From Maribacter litopenaei (GTDB taxonomy: Bacteria; Bacteroidota; Bacteroidia; Flavobacteriales; Flavobacteriaceae), in the NCBI RefSeq assembly GCF_025244665.1, contig NZ_CP104205.1, positions 124,001 through 188,000 on the forward strand: a stretch of 64,000 nucleotides of DNA, read 5' to 3'. The position numbers were made by a program, and so were the translations under genes. The notes under the pieces were generated by a model. The model had not been told where the DNA came from, searched no databases, and was given only the letters and a program-made list of their open reading frames with translations. Of this stretch, positions 1-9,330 are shown one piece after another (within the stretch, counting starts at the first letter, position 1; each line of letters begins with the position of its first letter).

Positions 1-1
1 T

Positions 2-94
2 GGTTCGGTGAGCATTGTCATCAATGACAGGGAAATGAGAATATCCGATCAAATTGCTTCCAACCTGTTTTTAGAAATTTTAGAAAATAAATAA
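2..94 (+). CDS. 3' end of an unidentified gene (partial)
   Basis: An open frame enters from the left edge and ends at a TAA at 92-94, giving about 30 residues (ending SNLFLEILENK). It stops 7 bases before the ZIP transporter start, so the two may be co-transcribed. The fragment is too short for family assignment and I do not recognise it. The frame choice rests on being the only left-edge frame on the plus strand that stays open up to the next gene. Confidence 0.45.
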   Translation, partial: GSVSIVINDREMRISDQIASNLFLEILENK

Positions 95-101
95 TCATAG
101 T

Positions 102-923
102 ATGGATTCGGTAATAACTTATTTTGAATCAATAAATCCTGTTTTAGCAGCTTTATATGCTACCCTTTTTACTTGGGGACTTACGGCAGCGGGAGCGGCA
201 CTGGTGTTTTTCTTTAAAACCATGAATAGGGCCGTTTTGGATGGTATGTTAGGTTTTACGGGTGGAGTAATGGTCGCCGCCAGTTTTTGGAGTTTGCTGG
301 CCCCAGGGATTGAAATGAGCCCCGGAGAGGGTTTTGTTAAGGTGATTCCCGCCGCTGTGGGCTTTTTGTTGGGAGCAGGTTTTATTTTTGGGCTGGATAA
401 AATTCTTCCTCACTTACATATTAATTTTAAGGAAAGCGAGGCAGAAGGTGTCAATACTCCTTGGCACAGAACTACCTTGTTGACTCCGGCCATTACCTTA
501 CACAACATTCCGGAAGGACTTGCGGTAGGTGTGCTATTTGGTGGTGTTGCCGCTGGTTTTGATGGAGCTTCCATTGGGGGAGCGGTGGCCTTGGCCCTGG
601 GCATTGGCTTACAAAATTTCCCGGAGGGTTTTGCTGTAGCCATGCCCTTAAGAAGGCATGGTCTTAGTAGAAAAAAGAGCTTTTTATTTGGACAGGCCTC
701 AGCCATTGTGGAACCCATCGCAGGGGTTACGGGTGCGTGGGCCGTACTCACATTTCAACCCATTCTACCTTATGCCCTTTCTTTTGCCGCAGGGGCAATG
801 ATTTTTGTGGTAGTGGAAGAAGTAATTCCGGAAACACAACAGGACAAATACACAGATATTGCTACCATGGGCTTTATAGGGGGCTTTATTATTATGATGA
901 CTTTGGACGTTGGTTTGGGGTAG
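102..923 (+). CDS. ZIP family metal transporter
   Basis: A 273-residue polytopic membrane protein of the ZIP (ZRT/IRT-like) family, which imports Zn(II) or related divalent metals across the inner membrane. The two family signatures are visible: HNIPEGLAVG near residue 134 and the related NFPEGFAVA near residue 171, where His, Asn and Glu form the binuclear metal site. A short His-containing stretch (ILPHLHINF) lies in the loop before the first signature, as in gufA-type bacterial ZIPs. Length and about eight hydrophobic segments fit the family. It follows an unidentified gene by 7 bases. Metal specificity cannot be read from sequence. Confidence 0.9.
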   Translation: MDSVITYFESINPVLAALYATLFTWGLTAAGAALVFFFKTMNRAVLDGMLGFTGGVMVAASFWSLLAPGIEMSPGEGFVKVIPAAVGFLLGAGFIFGLDKILPHLHINFKESEAEGVNTPWHRTTLLTPAITLHNIPEGLAVGVLFGGVAAGFDGASIGGAVALALGIGLQNFPEGFAVAMPLRRHGLSRKKSFLFGQASAIVEPIAGVTGAWAVLTFQPILPYALSFAAGAMIFVVVEEVIPETQQDKYTDIATMGFIGGFIIMMTLDVGLG

Positions 924-1049
924 GGACAATTTCCAAGGAGAAGCTCAAATAATTTTTCCGGGAATCCGTAGTTATACTTATTGAATATATATCCGTTCCG
1001 TCCAAAAAGGATGGAAATTAATGAATGATGCTAACGGAATAAAAAATAG

Positions 1050-1490
1050 ATGGTTTCTAAAAAGAGGCACTGGTTTTGGAATTTATTGTTGGTCATAACT
1101 GTAATAGTTTGTGTCTCGGTATTGACCATGCATTATAGAAACTGGATTAAAACCGCTCCAGATCATATCCAATTAGTGTCGGGTTTTTACATAGAGAAGG
1201 TGTCTTACTCGGATTTGGACAGTGTTGTGCTTGTGGAAAGAATTCCTCCTATGATTCGATTGAATGGTTTCTCCGCACTCGAAAAGGAAAAGGGGATTTT
1301 TCAGGAATTCAAGGATTCCCTAACTGATAAAAAAATCTATGTTTTTGTGGACAACATCTCCCAACCTAAAATTAAGCTTGTCTACAATGATTCTATAAAA
1401 CTGTACTTTAATCTCAAAGATTCCATGGAGACCGTTGTCATGTTCAATGGGTTACAGGAGAAATTAACGAAGGGAATGGTACCCAACTAA
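1050..1490 (+). CDS. Hypothetical membrane-anchored protein
   Basis: A 146-residue protein with a basic N-terminus (MVSKKRHW) and one membrane segment at about residues 9-26 (LLLVITVIVCVSVLTM), followed by a soluble domain probably exposed to the periplasm. The soluble part alternates beta-like stretches and short charged loops with no motif I recognise. It stands alone between the ZIP transporter and DUF423 genes, in the same direction. The ATG at 1050 is chosen because it starts directly before the hydrophobic segment. Function unknown. Confidence 0.7.
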   Translation: MVSKKRHWFWNLLLVITVIVCVSVLTMHYRNWIKTAPDHIQLVSGFYIEKVSYSDLDSVVLVERIPPMIRLNGFSALEKEKGIFQEFKDSLTDKKIYVFVDNISQPKIKLVYNDSIKLYFNLKDSMETVVMFNGLQEKLTKGMVPN

Positions 1491-1539
1491 AACTATTGCT
1501 TTGTAAATTGCAGTTGTTTTTAACTTTTCACTGACTTTT

Positions 1540-1926
1540 ATGGTTTTACTTTCCCAAGTTATAGGGGCACTTTTTGGCTTGTTAGGGATTATCTTGGGAG
1601 CTTTCGGGGCCCACAGATTAAAAAAGTCCTTTACCCAAGACCAAATGAACAGTTTTGAGACGGGCGTCAAATATCAAATGTACCATGCTTTGGTACTATT
1701 GATGATAGGGTTTAATTTCAATTTGGAAACTAAGTTAGAGCACTATATGGTGTTCAGTTTTATTTTGGGCACATTGCTTTTTTCCTTTAGCATTTATGGT
1801 TTATGTGTAAGCGCATCAAAAGGGAAGAAACTGAAATTTTTAGGTCCAGTTACTCCCCTCGGAGGACTTTTGTTGGTTGTTGGTTGGAGTTTATTATTTT
1901 ATAACCTGATCAGAAACCTTTTTTAA
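1540..1926 (+). CDS. DUF423 family membrane protein
   Basis: A 128-residue integral membrane protein with four hydrophobic segments. The N-terminal segment carries the conserved small-residue motif GALFGLLGIILGAFGAHRLK (residues 8-27), typical of DUF423 (YwdK-like) proteins, and the conserved YQMYHAL motif follows at about residue 45. The family is widespread and of unknown function. The gene overlaps the convergent DUF4097 gene by four bases at its 3' end, and no terminator is visible between them. Confidence 0.88.
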   Translation: MVLLSQVIGALFGLLGIILGAFGAHRLKKSFTQDQMNSFETGVKYQMYHALVLLMIGFNFNLETKLEHYMVFSFILGTLLFSFSIYGLCVSASKGKKLKFLGPVTPLGGLLLVVGWSLLFYNLIRNLF

Positions 1927-2633
1927 TATCTAAGGTACATATTGCCATTAATGGTGTTCAATTTCAATTTGTTGGTACCATTGGCCGTTTTGCCCGATAT
2001 TTTAGATCCCACATGTCTGTCGGCATATTCAAACTTCAATTTTTCATCGGCATAGATATCCCCATGAATGGTTTCCGCTACTAAGCTTACATCGGTCATT
2101 TTAAGGTCTATTTCCCCATTAATGGTGCTGAGGTCCAAGTTTCCGGTAAATTTTGTAATGTCAATATTTCCATTGATTAGTTCTGCCGTAAAGTCTCCTT
2201 CAATAATGTCCGATCGCATATCCCCGTTTATACTACTCACCTTAAACCTAGCATTTTTGGGTACATACACCGTATAATTGAATTCATATTCATTCTCACC
2301 AGAAAAGTAATATTTTTTCTTGCCGTATTTCTTTTCGTAGTCCTCCCACATTTTTTTGAATACGGATTCTGAATTGGAGGTGACCTTGATTTTATTGGCA
2401 TTGTTCTCGATGTCCAATTTAAAAAGATCTAAATATTGTTCATCCTTCATCTGTATATCGGCCTTAATATATACTGATGACTTTTCCCATGTTTTAATAT
2501 TGATGTCCGAAGCAAATTTCATTTCAATATCTATGTATTGATTTGTATAGGATATATTTTCTTCAATTGTTTTTTGCGCGGATAGGCTAAGGCTGATTAG
2601 GCCAAAGATTAGGATACTTACTAATTTTTTCAT
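1923..2633 (-). CDS. DUF4097-type secreted beta-repeat protein
   Basis: A 236-residue protein with a signal peptide (MKKLVSILIFGLISLSLSAQ). The mature part is built of short repeats of the type xINGDIxx (INGDMRSD, INGNIDIT, INGEIDLK, IHGDIYAD, INGNMYLR) that form a single-stranded beta-helix-like fold in DUF4097/putative adhesin proteins. It is the last gene of the minus-strand operon sigma factor/anti-sigma/DUF4097/DUF4097 and follows its paralogue after about 120 bases. In this genetic setting the two proteins may be envelope proteins controlled by the sigma factor (inference). Their molecular role is not known. Confidence 0.82.
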   Translation of the reverse strand: MKKLVSILIFGLISLSLSAQKTIEENISYTNQYIDIEMKFASDINIKTWEKSSVYIKADIQMKDEQYLDLFKLDIENNANKIKVTSNSESVFKKMWEDYEKKYGKKKYYFSGENEYEFNYTVYVPKNARFKVSSINGDMRSDIIEGDFTAELINGNIDITKFTGNLDLSTINGEIDLKMTDVSLVAETIHGDIYADEKLKFEYADRHVGSKISGKTANGTNKLKLNTINGNMYLRY

Positions 2634-2755
2634 AACTGTTCGTTTTTTAATGATTGTTTTATTGGCACCGCCAAAGGGTATCGTACCCTAAGTGATTGCC
2701 TCTGAATTTTAATTTTTTGGCCAACGAATGGCCGTTATTTTATTTCTCGATTGGT

Positions 2756-3507
2756 TTACTTTTTTCTTAAATAGATATTTCCGTTGGTAGAATTAAGCTT
2801 TAAAGTAGCTCCTCCTCCATTGATGGCTCCTTTAATATTTTTGCTGGATATGGATTTAAGTCCGTCCTTGTCAGGTCTTGAAATATCGAAATTGGAGTAT
2901 ATGTCCCCGTTCCAGGTGCTCAGTTCAAGGTTTGCCTTGGCGGTCGCTGGTATGGTAACATCAATTTCACCATTGGTGGTGCTTAAAACGATGGGCGCAT
3001 TCGGCCTAACATCGTCAAACGTAATCTGAATTCCATGGTTTAAAGAGTAAGCCGTAACAGGACCCGATAGATTTTCCAATACCAATTGCCCATTGAGGTT
3101 AGAGTTGGCCTCTACTTCCCCCGAAAAGCCCGAGACGGTAATTAGCCCTCCCCAAGAGTTGGTAACGGCAATGTTCGGGATTTGGGCAAGTAGATTTCCG
3201 CTTCTTGGTTTTTGCGAATATTCTCCACGATTAAATTGTTGCCTGCTTGGGCCACATTGAATCCAATATTGGTATTGTCCGTACCTGAAGCTCCTAAAAG
3301 TTTAAGGCCTTGGGCTTTTTCTCGCTTAGGTTTTGGATCACTTATCTTAATAAGCATTTCATTCTTGTCATGGGTCTTGACCATGATATTGGATTTTGTT
3401 TCAATCTTTACCCAATCGATTCCGCTTAAGGGTTTACTAAATTCTGATTGAGCCTGTAGGCCCCATGAGAGAAAGCCTATTAATAGAAATAATGTGAATT
3501 TTTTCAT
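2756..3507 (-). CDS. DUF4097-type secreted protein, one frameshift
   Basis: Repaired length is 250 residues. There is a signal peptide (MKKFTLFLLIGFLSWGLQAQ) and then the same beta-repeat architecture as the neighbour (TTNGEIDVT, TWNGDIYSN, STNGNIYLR at the C-terminus). The frame breaks at about 3176 on the plus strand, at GTTCGGG; restoring one C/G (GTTCCGGG) joins the N-terminal 110 residues to the C-terminal 140 and gives the continuous reading SRNIAVTNSWGG. The gene lies about 20 bases downstream of the anti-sigma gene. The break belongs to the window-wide CCGGA group, so a consensus error is more likely than a real pseudogene. Confidence 0.8.
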
Positions 3508-3526
3508 GATTTTCGTTTTTTGATGT

Positions 3527-4324
3527 TTATATAATTTGTGGTAATCCTTTTTTGATCTCTTCTTTGATAAATGGTTGTGTATCCTCTTTTTCCAAAAGTT
3601 TTTTCATGGGTTCAGAGGCCATTTTTTCCTGAATCCTGACCAAATTTTTAATTATGGCTATTTGAACGCTTGGATTTTTTTCTTTTTCCAAAGCATCTAC
3701 GAATGCCATTTTTACGAGCTCTGAGGTGGTAAAATTGGATAGCGCTTCTACGGCTGCCATGCGTACGTTGGTGTTTTCGTCCAAAAGCATTCGATCTGTC
3801 AAAGCTCTTAGAATATCCTCATCGGGTTCTGAAAACTCCTCAATATAATTGACACCCTGAATACGCTTGCTAGCAGATTGATTATCCATCAAAGAGAGCA
3901 TGGCAGTTTCCTTTATTCGTAACGTTTCATTTTGTAATAGAGCGTATTCCAGCTCTGACTTTCTTGATTCCTGTAATCTTCCCATCATAAATGCTCCAAT
4001 GAGCAATGCTACCCCGGCAGCTATTCGGTATATGGTCTTGAAAGAAAGGGTTTCAGTAGTTTTTTCATTGAACTGAACTACAGGATTTTGTTTCCTTTTT
4101 TCTTCTTCCAAGGCTTTTAGAAATTCAATTTCCACGTTCTTCGAAGGTTCTATAATTTTCTCCTCCTCAAAGGCTTTGGATAGACTTTCAAATTCTTGGA
4201 GTTCCCTTTTGCAATCTTCACAAACCTCGATATGTCCTTCCACCAATTTAATTTCCTCGGAGTCTAGGCTTCCTTCAAGGTACAGGGGTAATAGTGGTTC
4301 GATTTTTTCGTGCAATGCTTTCAT
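3527..4324 (-). CDS. Anti-sigma factor with zinc finger and HEAT repeats
   Basis: A 265-residue protein. Residues about 1-45 form an anti-sigma zinc-finger domain with the HxxxCxxC signature (HIEVCEDC). A single membrane span lies at about residues 100-118 (IAAGVALLIGAFMMG). The periplasmic part carries HEAT-like repeats (for example RMAAVEALSNF and VQIAIIKNLVRIQ). Its ATG overlaps the stop of the sigma gene (ATGA), which is typical of sigma/anti-sigma translational coupling. It probably holds the ECF sigma factor at the membrane until an envelope signal arrives. The HEAT periplasmic sensor is a Bacteroidota-type variant. Function is inferred from architecture and context. Confidence 0.85.
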   Translation of the reverse strand: MKALHEKIEPLLPLYLEGSLDSEEIKLVEGHIEVCEDCKRELQEFESLSKAFEEEKIIEPSKNVEIEFLKALEEEKRKQNPVVQFNEKTTETLSFKTIYRIAAGVALLIGAFMMGRLQESRKSELEYALLQNETLRIKETAMLSLMDNQSASKRIQGVNYIEEFSEPDEDILRALTDRMLLDENTNVRMAAVEALSNFTTSELVKMAFVDALEKEKNPSVQIAIIKNLVRIQEKMASEPMKKLLEKEDTQPFIKEEIKKGLPQII

Positions 4325-4841
4325 AATTCATTCAAATAAATAGACTTTAATTTCTTTAAAGCTCTGCTAACTTTTGTTTTTATGGCACCTGGGGTACTTC
4401 CGGTGATTTCTGCCAATTCCTTATATTTTATTTCTTGAAACCTGTTTAAAACCGAAGTTCCCTATCAGATTCGTTCAACCTGGAAAGTGCTATTTGCAAT
4501 TGGGAGTATTCCTCTGATTTATTATCATTCTCGGTCACCAGTTTAAAAGCAACATTTTCAATATCATCATGTATCCTACTCTTTTTAAAATGGGTCTTTA
4601 AACAGTTGCGTGCGATGGTGAATAGCCAAGAAACAAAACTTCCATTATTATAGGTTGACCTGTATTTCATGACCTTATAAAAGACCTCTTGGGTCAAATC
4701 CTCACTTAACATTCTATCTCCGCACATCTTATACAAGAAGTTAAAGACATGAACATGGTGCCTTTCAAAGAGAATCTTTAAAGTGTCCAGTTCGCCATTG
4801 GCTACCGATGTCATTAATTCTTCGTTGGTTAGTGCTTTCAA
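4321..4841 (-). CDS. RNA polymerase ECF sigma factor, one frameshift
   Basis: Repaired length is 173 residues. Region 2 is seen in LFERHHVHVFNFLYKMCGD through LTQEVFYKVMKY and WLFTIARNCLKTHFKK; region 4, in the second frame, reads RFQEIKYKELAEITG then GAIKTKVSRALKKL, a helix-turn-helix. The frame is lost at about 4453, where the sense strand reads GAACTTCGGTTTT. Restoring a T (CTTCTGG) gives REL-LVLNRF and a complete protein. The stop overlaps the anti-sigma start. It is the first gene of a four-gene minus-strand operon and probably controls envelope genes including the DUF4097 pair. Confidence 0.85.
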
Positions 4842-4910
4842 AAGGTGTTCTTTAGTTGATCCTTTGTCTTATATAGTCCGGAAATTACAAAAGGTTACAC
4901 TTGGACATAA

Positions 4911-4945
4911 AAAAAATCGCTCTCACAGTGTAAAAGCGATTTTTT
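4911..4945 (-). terminator. Rho-independent terminator downstream of the 4966-6486 gene
   Basis: Perfect 10-bp stem AAAAAATCGC (4911-4920) / GCGATTTTTT (4936-4945) with a 15-base loop. The A/T-rich flanks would give a U-tract on either strand. It lies 21 bases after the stop of the minus-strand carboxypeptidase-regulatory-domain gene. Confidence 0.8.
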
Positions 4946-4965
4946 CTAGTAGATATAGGAATTGT

Positions 4966-6486
4966 TTAATTCTCTTTTTTTACCTCCGATGTGAATTCCT
5001 TTATGGCCATATTGGGTTCCATGATGGTATACCCTTTCCAAAATTCAGGGTCGTACTTGGGCATATATTGGGGCAGTACATCTTTCTTTTCGGTAAAGGA
5101 GTTGAAAGAACCTTCGGTTATGGGTTCAGTTTCAAATACCACCACTTCATATTTGTTCCTACCGTTAAAAGCAGCATCAATTTTTAAATGTAGTTCGTTC
5201 TGCTTCCTACGTCCTTTCACATTTTTGTTCTTTTCAATAATCTTTACGGGCCTTTTAAAACCTACCCTATTTCCTTTGGTGATTTCATAATAGCGTAGAC
5301 TATACCTGCCATCAGCATCCTTGCCAAATAGAATGCTTCCCTTGGCGAGGTATTCATTTAGTGAAACTCCCAAGAGACTGAACTTTCTCAGCGGTTCCAC
5401 GTTTTCAAAGTCCATTTTCACAAGGGCAAAATCATTGGCGTCTATGTAGAGCTTTCCTTGAAAATCTTCAGAGCGCTTTGGTTTAAAATCAATGACATAT
5501 AAAGGCTTATCCCCAATATAGGTAAACTCTTCAAGGATAAGTTCGTACCTGTTGGGTTTCCACAATACATTATAGTCAGAATCTTCAAAGATGGGAAGAT
5601 TTGTATATAGATTGGCAAGCGTCCTTCTTTTGTAGTTGGAGAAAAACTTCATACGTTCCGTGGTTTCCTCCAATTTCTTATTGAGCGATTCCACTTCATT
5701 TGAGTCGACCTCTTGTTCAAAAAGTTCCTCTGCATCCAACTTGGTTCCAAATAAGCCCGACTTCACTTTGAAATAGGAATCGGTTTTTACATTATTTTTA
5801 ATGATATCATTAAACCTGTCTTCCAGGTTTTCAAGATCTAGTCGGCTTCTCTTATCATATAGTTCCGAAGCTTTTATAAGGTCCAGTTTCTGTTCGTCCT
5901 CATCATCGATCCCGTATAGGTCCCCAAGTACCTCGGTATAATAGGTGTCGTTGGCAGGAATGGATTGTAATACGCTATCCAAGAATTGCCTGTTCAGTGC
6001 AGGAATCGTAGATTCTTTAATTCGATAATCCGATTTTTCGATATAATTGGAATAAGATTCGCGCAGGAACAATCGCTTTTTAGTAAAGCCATTCTTGTAA
6101 TTTTTTTCAAGGTTATCCTCTACCAATTCCGGAATTTCCTCAGGGGAGTAATTCTTGTTCGAAACGATTACCTCCCTTAGCTCTATAGCCTTTGGGCTCA
6201 ATAGTATGGTATTGCCTGTAAACTCCCGTAGGGGTTTCCCAATAGATTCATAACCAATACAGGAAATGAAGAGAGAATCCGTTTCTTCAATAGTATCCTC
6301 TAACAAAAAACTGAATTTACCTTCCTCATTGGTAATAACCCCCTTATTGTTCAGAATAACGGTGGCATAAGGCACAGGTTGTTGTGTTGTACTATCTACA
6401 ATAGTAGATGATACGTTTTGGGCGAACAAGAAATGACCAAAAAATACTGAAAGACCCCAAAAGATAATGGCTAGTGTTCTGTTCAT
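4966..6486 (-). CDS. Carboxypeptidase-like regulatory domain protein
   Basis: A 506-residue protein with a signal peptide (ending HFLFAQ, about residue 22). It is followed by a CarboxypepD_reg-like beta-sandwich at about residues 25-110 (VDSTTQQPVPYATVIL, then NEEGKFSF, then SCIGYES). The larger C-terminal part is rich in charged residues and has beta-rich stretches resembling outer-membrane lipoprotein-binding folds, but I cannot assign a named domain. Such proteins are common in Flavobacteriaceae envelopes. The gene is monocistronic, with its own terminator. Function unknown. Confidence 0.78.
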   Translation of the reverse strand: MNRTLAIIFWGLSVFFGHFLFAQNVSSTIVDSTTQQPVPYATVILNNKGVITNEEGKFSFLLEDTIEETDSLFISCIGYESIGKPLREFTGNTILLSPKAIELREVIVSNKNYSPEEIPELVEDNLEKNYKNGFTKKRLFLRESYSNYIEKSDYRIKESTIPALNRQFLDSVLQSIPANDTYYTEVLGDLYGIDDEDEQKLDLIKASELYDKRSRLDLENLEDRFNDIIKNNVKTDSYFKVKSGLFGTKLDAEELFEQEVDSNEVESLNKKLEETTERMKFFSNYKRRTLANLYTNLPIFEDSDYNVLWKPNRYELILEEFTYIGDKPLYVIDFKPKRSEDFQGKLYIDANDFALVKMDFENVEPLRKFSLLGVSLNEYLAKGSILFGKDADGRYSLRYYEITKGNRVGFKRPVKIIEKNKNVKGRRKQNELHLKIDAAFNGRNKYEVVVFETEPITEGSFNSFTEKKDVLPQYMPKYDPEFWKGYTIMEPNMAIKEFTSEVKKEN

Positions 6487-6611
6487 AAAAGTTTGATAGG
6501 ATTACAAACTAAAGTATCCAAATGTATAAAACCATGCCCTTTTGGATATTATTGTGAAATTTTTATTGTTCTATTAACAATGCGAATATATAAGGAGTAC
6601 ATAAAGAGGTG

Positions 6612-6761
6612 CTAATGACAACCACAATCATCTTGCCCACAAGCTTTATTGGCTTTTTTGCCATTGGAGAACAAATGTTTTGGTAAAATAAATTTATATG
6701 CCGGATAGCCCACAGAAATTGCCAAAGTAATATAGACCAATATGTGTTGTAGTATCTCCAT
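6612..6761 (-). CDS. FeoB-associated Cys-rich small membrane protein
   Basis: A 49-residue protein (MEILQHILVYITLAISVGYP at the N-terminus) with one membrane segment and a Cys/His-rich tail ending ACGQDDCGCH. Its ATG begins at the base directly after the feoB stop codon, so the two are translationally coupled. Small proteins with a single transmembrane helix and a C-terminal CGxxDCGC-type tail following feoB are known as FeoB-associated Cys-rich membrane proteins; the cysteines presumably handle Fe(II) delivered through FeoB. The predicted size, tail and position all agree. Confidence 0.85.
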   Translation of the reverse strand: MEILQHILVYITLAISVGYPAYKFILPKHLFSNGKKANKACGQDDCGCH

Positions 6762-8981
6762 TTATTTTAACATTTGATAAGCGATTAAGGCTATAATATA
6801 GGCAAATAGACTCATAAAAACCAATTGAAAGGTCGGCCATTTCCAAGAGTTGGTTTCCCTTTTAACAATCGCCAAAGTGCTCATGCACTGCATGGCAAAT
6901 GCATAAAAAAGCAATAAGGAAATACCCGAGGCCAAATTGAACAAAGGTCTCTTGGTTACGGGGTTCACCTCTGCGGCCATTCTATTTTTTATGGTCTCTT
7001 CCTCATCATTACCAACGCTATAGATAGTGGCCAAAGTTCCGACAAAAACCTCCCTAGCAGCGAAGGAAGTCAATACTGCAATCCCAATTTTCCAGTCATA
7101 ACCCAAAGGTTCCACTATGGGTTCAATAGCCTTGCCCATGTAGCCCATATATGAGTGCTCCAATTTATAGCTAGCAATCTCCTGATTCAAAGCTCGCTGT
7201 TCCAACACCTTGTTCATCCTTTGAACGGAATCCTGTAGAATGGTAGGCTGCATATCCCTATTCGCCAAGTCTTCTTGATATTGTCCTAGGTTATTGTTGA
7301 TGTACGTTTTGCTGTAGGTAGAAAATCCATCTTTCTCCACCCTTTTTTCGACAATGGATTCCGCATTTTTGAAATCTTCGGAAAAGCCGTTGGAACCTAA
7401 GAACCAAAGGATAATAGAAATCGCCAAAATAATTTTTCCTGCCCCAAACACGAAACTCTTTGTCTTTTCCAAAACGGTATATCCCACATTTTTCAATAAG
7501 GGTAATTTATAGTTAGGGAGTTCAATGACAAAGAAGGATCTGCTTTTTATTTTCAGGATCTTGTTCAATACCATCGCAGATAAGATAGCGGCGGCAAATC
7601 CTAGAAGATAAAGGAGCATTAAGGTCAGGGCCTTAAAGCTGAGTCCCGTAAAATGCCCTTCCGGAATAACCAAGGCTATGATGATCAGGTACACTGGTAA
7701 TCTAGCGGAACAGGTCGTAAAGGGTGTAACGAGAATAGTAATCAACCGCTCTTTCCAATTTTCTATAGTTCAGGTTGCCATAACCGCCGGAATGGCACAA
7801 GCGGTCCCTGAAATCAATGGCACCACACTTTTACCGCTAAGACCAAAGGGCCTCATAATCCGGTCCATTAAGAAGACCACTCTACTCATATATCCGGTTT
7901 CCTCCAAGAGGGAGATGAACAGGAAAAGAAAGGCAATTTGGGGTATAAAAATGACGATGCCACCAATACCGGCCAATACACCTTCCGCTATAAGATTGGT
8001 AAATACGCCGGGCGGTAAGGTGTCCTTTACCCATTCCGTGGCAGAGGCGAAAAACCCATCTATCATATCCATGGGATATTCACTCCAACCATAAATTGCT
8101 TGAAATATGGTGAGAAGAATAATAAAGAAAATAAGATAGCCTAAAATTTTATGGGTCAACACTTTATCCAGGGTCGCCCTAAAACCTTTGGCCGCGTTTA
8201 TATCTACCTTATACGTCTCCTTTAAAATACCATTGATAAACTGATACCTTAGTATAGTTTCCTTTTGTTGAAGTCTTTTTAATTCTGATTTCGTTTTGGT
8301 GCTAAAAGAGGAAGCATCTTTGATCAGGTTTTTTTCTATAGGCATGAAGTTGACATCCTGCGTAATGACCAACCATAATTTATAGATGTCCTCCTTTGGA
8401 AACGTCTTTTTAAGTTTATCAAAATATTCAGGATCAATGACCGTAGTGTCTACATTAGGAGCTTTTGAAAGGCTTTTATAGTCTGCGATAAGATCTTTTA
8501 ACCGTTCTATTCCCGTACCTTTTCGGGTACTTACCAATGCTATTTTGGCATTGAGTTTTTCTTCTAAAAGGGATATATCGATGCTAATACCTTTTCGAGT
8601 CATGCGATCGGCCATATTAATGACCAAAATGGCAGGAATCTTTAAATCCTTGATTTGGGTAAAAAGAAGCAGGTTTCGCTTTAGATTCTCAACATCCGAA
8701 ATTACAAGTGCAACATCCGGATGGTCTTTGTCATTCTTGTTCAATAGAAGTTCAACGGCAACGCTCTCGTCCAAGGAGGTCGTGTTTAAGCTGTACGTAC
8801 CAGGTAAGTCAATGATGTGTGCCCTTACACCCCTTGGAAGCTTACAGATTCCTTCCTTTTTTTCAACGGTAATGCCCGGATAATTACCAACTTTTTGGTT
8901 GAGACCGGTCAATTGATTGAACACAGAGGTTTTTCCGGTGTTGGGATTTCCAATAAGCGCTACATTGATTTGTTTACTCAT
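6762..8981 (-). CDS. feoB: Ferrous iron transporter FeoB, interrupted by an in-frame TGA
   Basis: Full frame is 739 codons. The N-terminal G domain shows GNPNTGKTSVFN (P-loop), DLPGTYSL (G3) and NMAD (G4). The membrane domain has the two Gate regions, including SGTACAIPAVMAT and FAAREVFVGTL. The whole ORF is open in one frame except for a TGA at 7770-7772 (codon 404), exactly where FeoB proteins continue with R-N-I-E-N-W. The observed CCTGAACT differs from the expected CCCGGAAC in two places, so a local consensus error is likely. It overlaps feoA by four bases and is followed without a gap by the Cys-rich peptide. Imports Fe(II) across the inner membrane. Confidence 0.92.
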
Positions 8982-9223
8982 AGCGACCTATCTTCATCAA
9001 TAATCTCCAAGGCAATTTGCTCGGCAATTACACGCCTTATAGCAATATGGGAACCATTTACATTAATATAAATGGGGTCTTTGAGCGGGGCCACTTGAAC
9101 CAATTCTACCTCGTTGCCCGGTAAACAACCTAATTCGCGAAGTTTAATGGGTAGTAAATCCTCAGTGAACTCTTTAATTATTCCTTTTTGACCTCTCTTT
9201 AAGCGCGCAACCGTTGTCTCCAA
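8978..9223 (-). CDS. feoA: Ferrous iron transport protein A (FeoA, SH3-like)
   Basis: An 81-residue SH3-like FeoA-domain protein. It shows the fold's typical stretch PIKLRELGCLPGNEVELVQV (about residues 27-46) followed by the strands YINVNGSHIAIR. It is cytoplasmic and modulates FeoB activity. The stop overlaps the feoB start (ATGA). A Bacteroidota promoter is visible about 30 bases upstream, so this is the first gene of feoA-feoB-Cys-rich peptide. Confidence 0.92.
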   Translation of the reverse strand: METTVARLKRGQKGIIKEFTEDLLPIKLRELGCLPGNEVELVQVAPLKDPIYINVNGSHIAIRRVIAEQIALEIIDEDRSL

Positions 9224-9250
9224 TTCTTATTTAGATTCAATATAATTAAG

Positions 9251-9280
9251 CAAAAATAACGCAATTTTTATCATAAACAA
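9251..9280 (-). promoter_or_regulatory. Promoter of the feo operon
   Basis: On the minus strand TTG (9280-9278) is followed after 19 bases by TATTTTTG (9258-9251), matching the Bacteroidota TTG-N19-TAnnTTTG consensus. Just downstream, between the promoter and feoA, lies an imperfect inverted repeat (CTTAATTA...TAAATAAG, about 9250-9226) that could be an iron-regulator operator. The operator is a guess. Confidence 0.55.
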
Positions 9281-9330
9281 GAATTATTGGGGGTATATCG
9301 GTTAGAGTGCTCTTTTATCAGGTATTATTT

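Noticed and set aside
7678-8094. 138-residue plus-strand ORF inside feoB
   Set aside because: Antisense shadow of the FeoB membrane domain with no supporting features.
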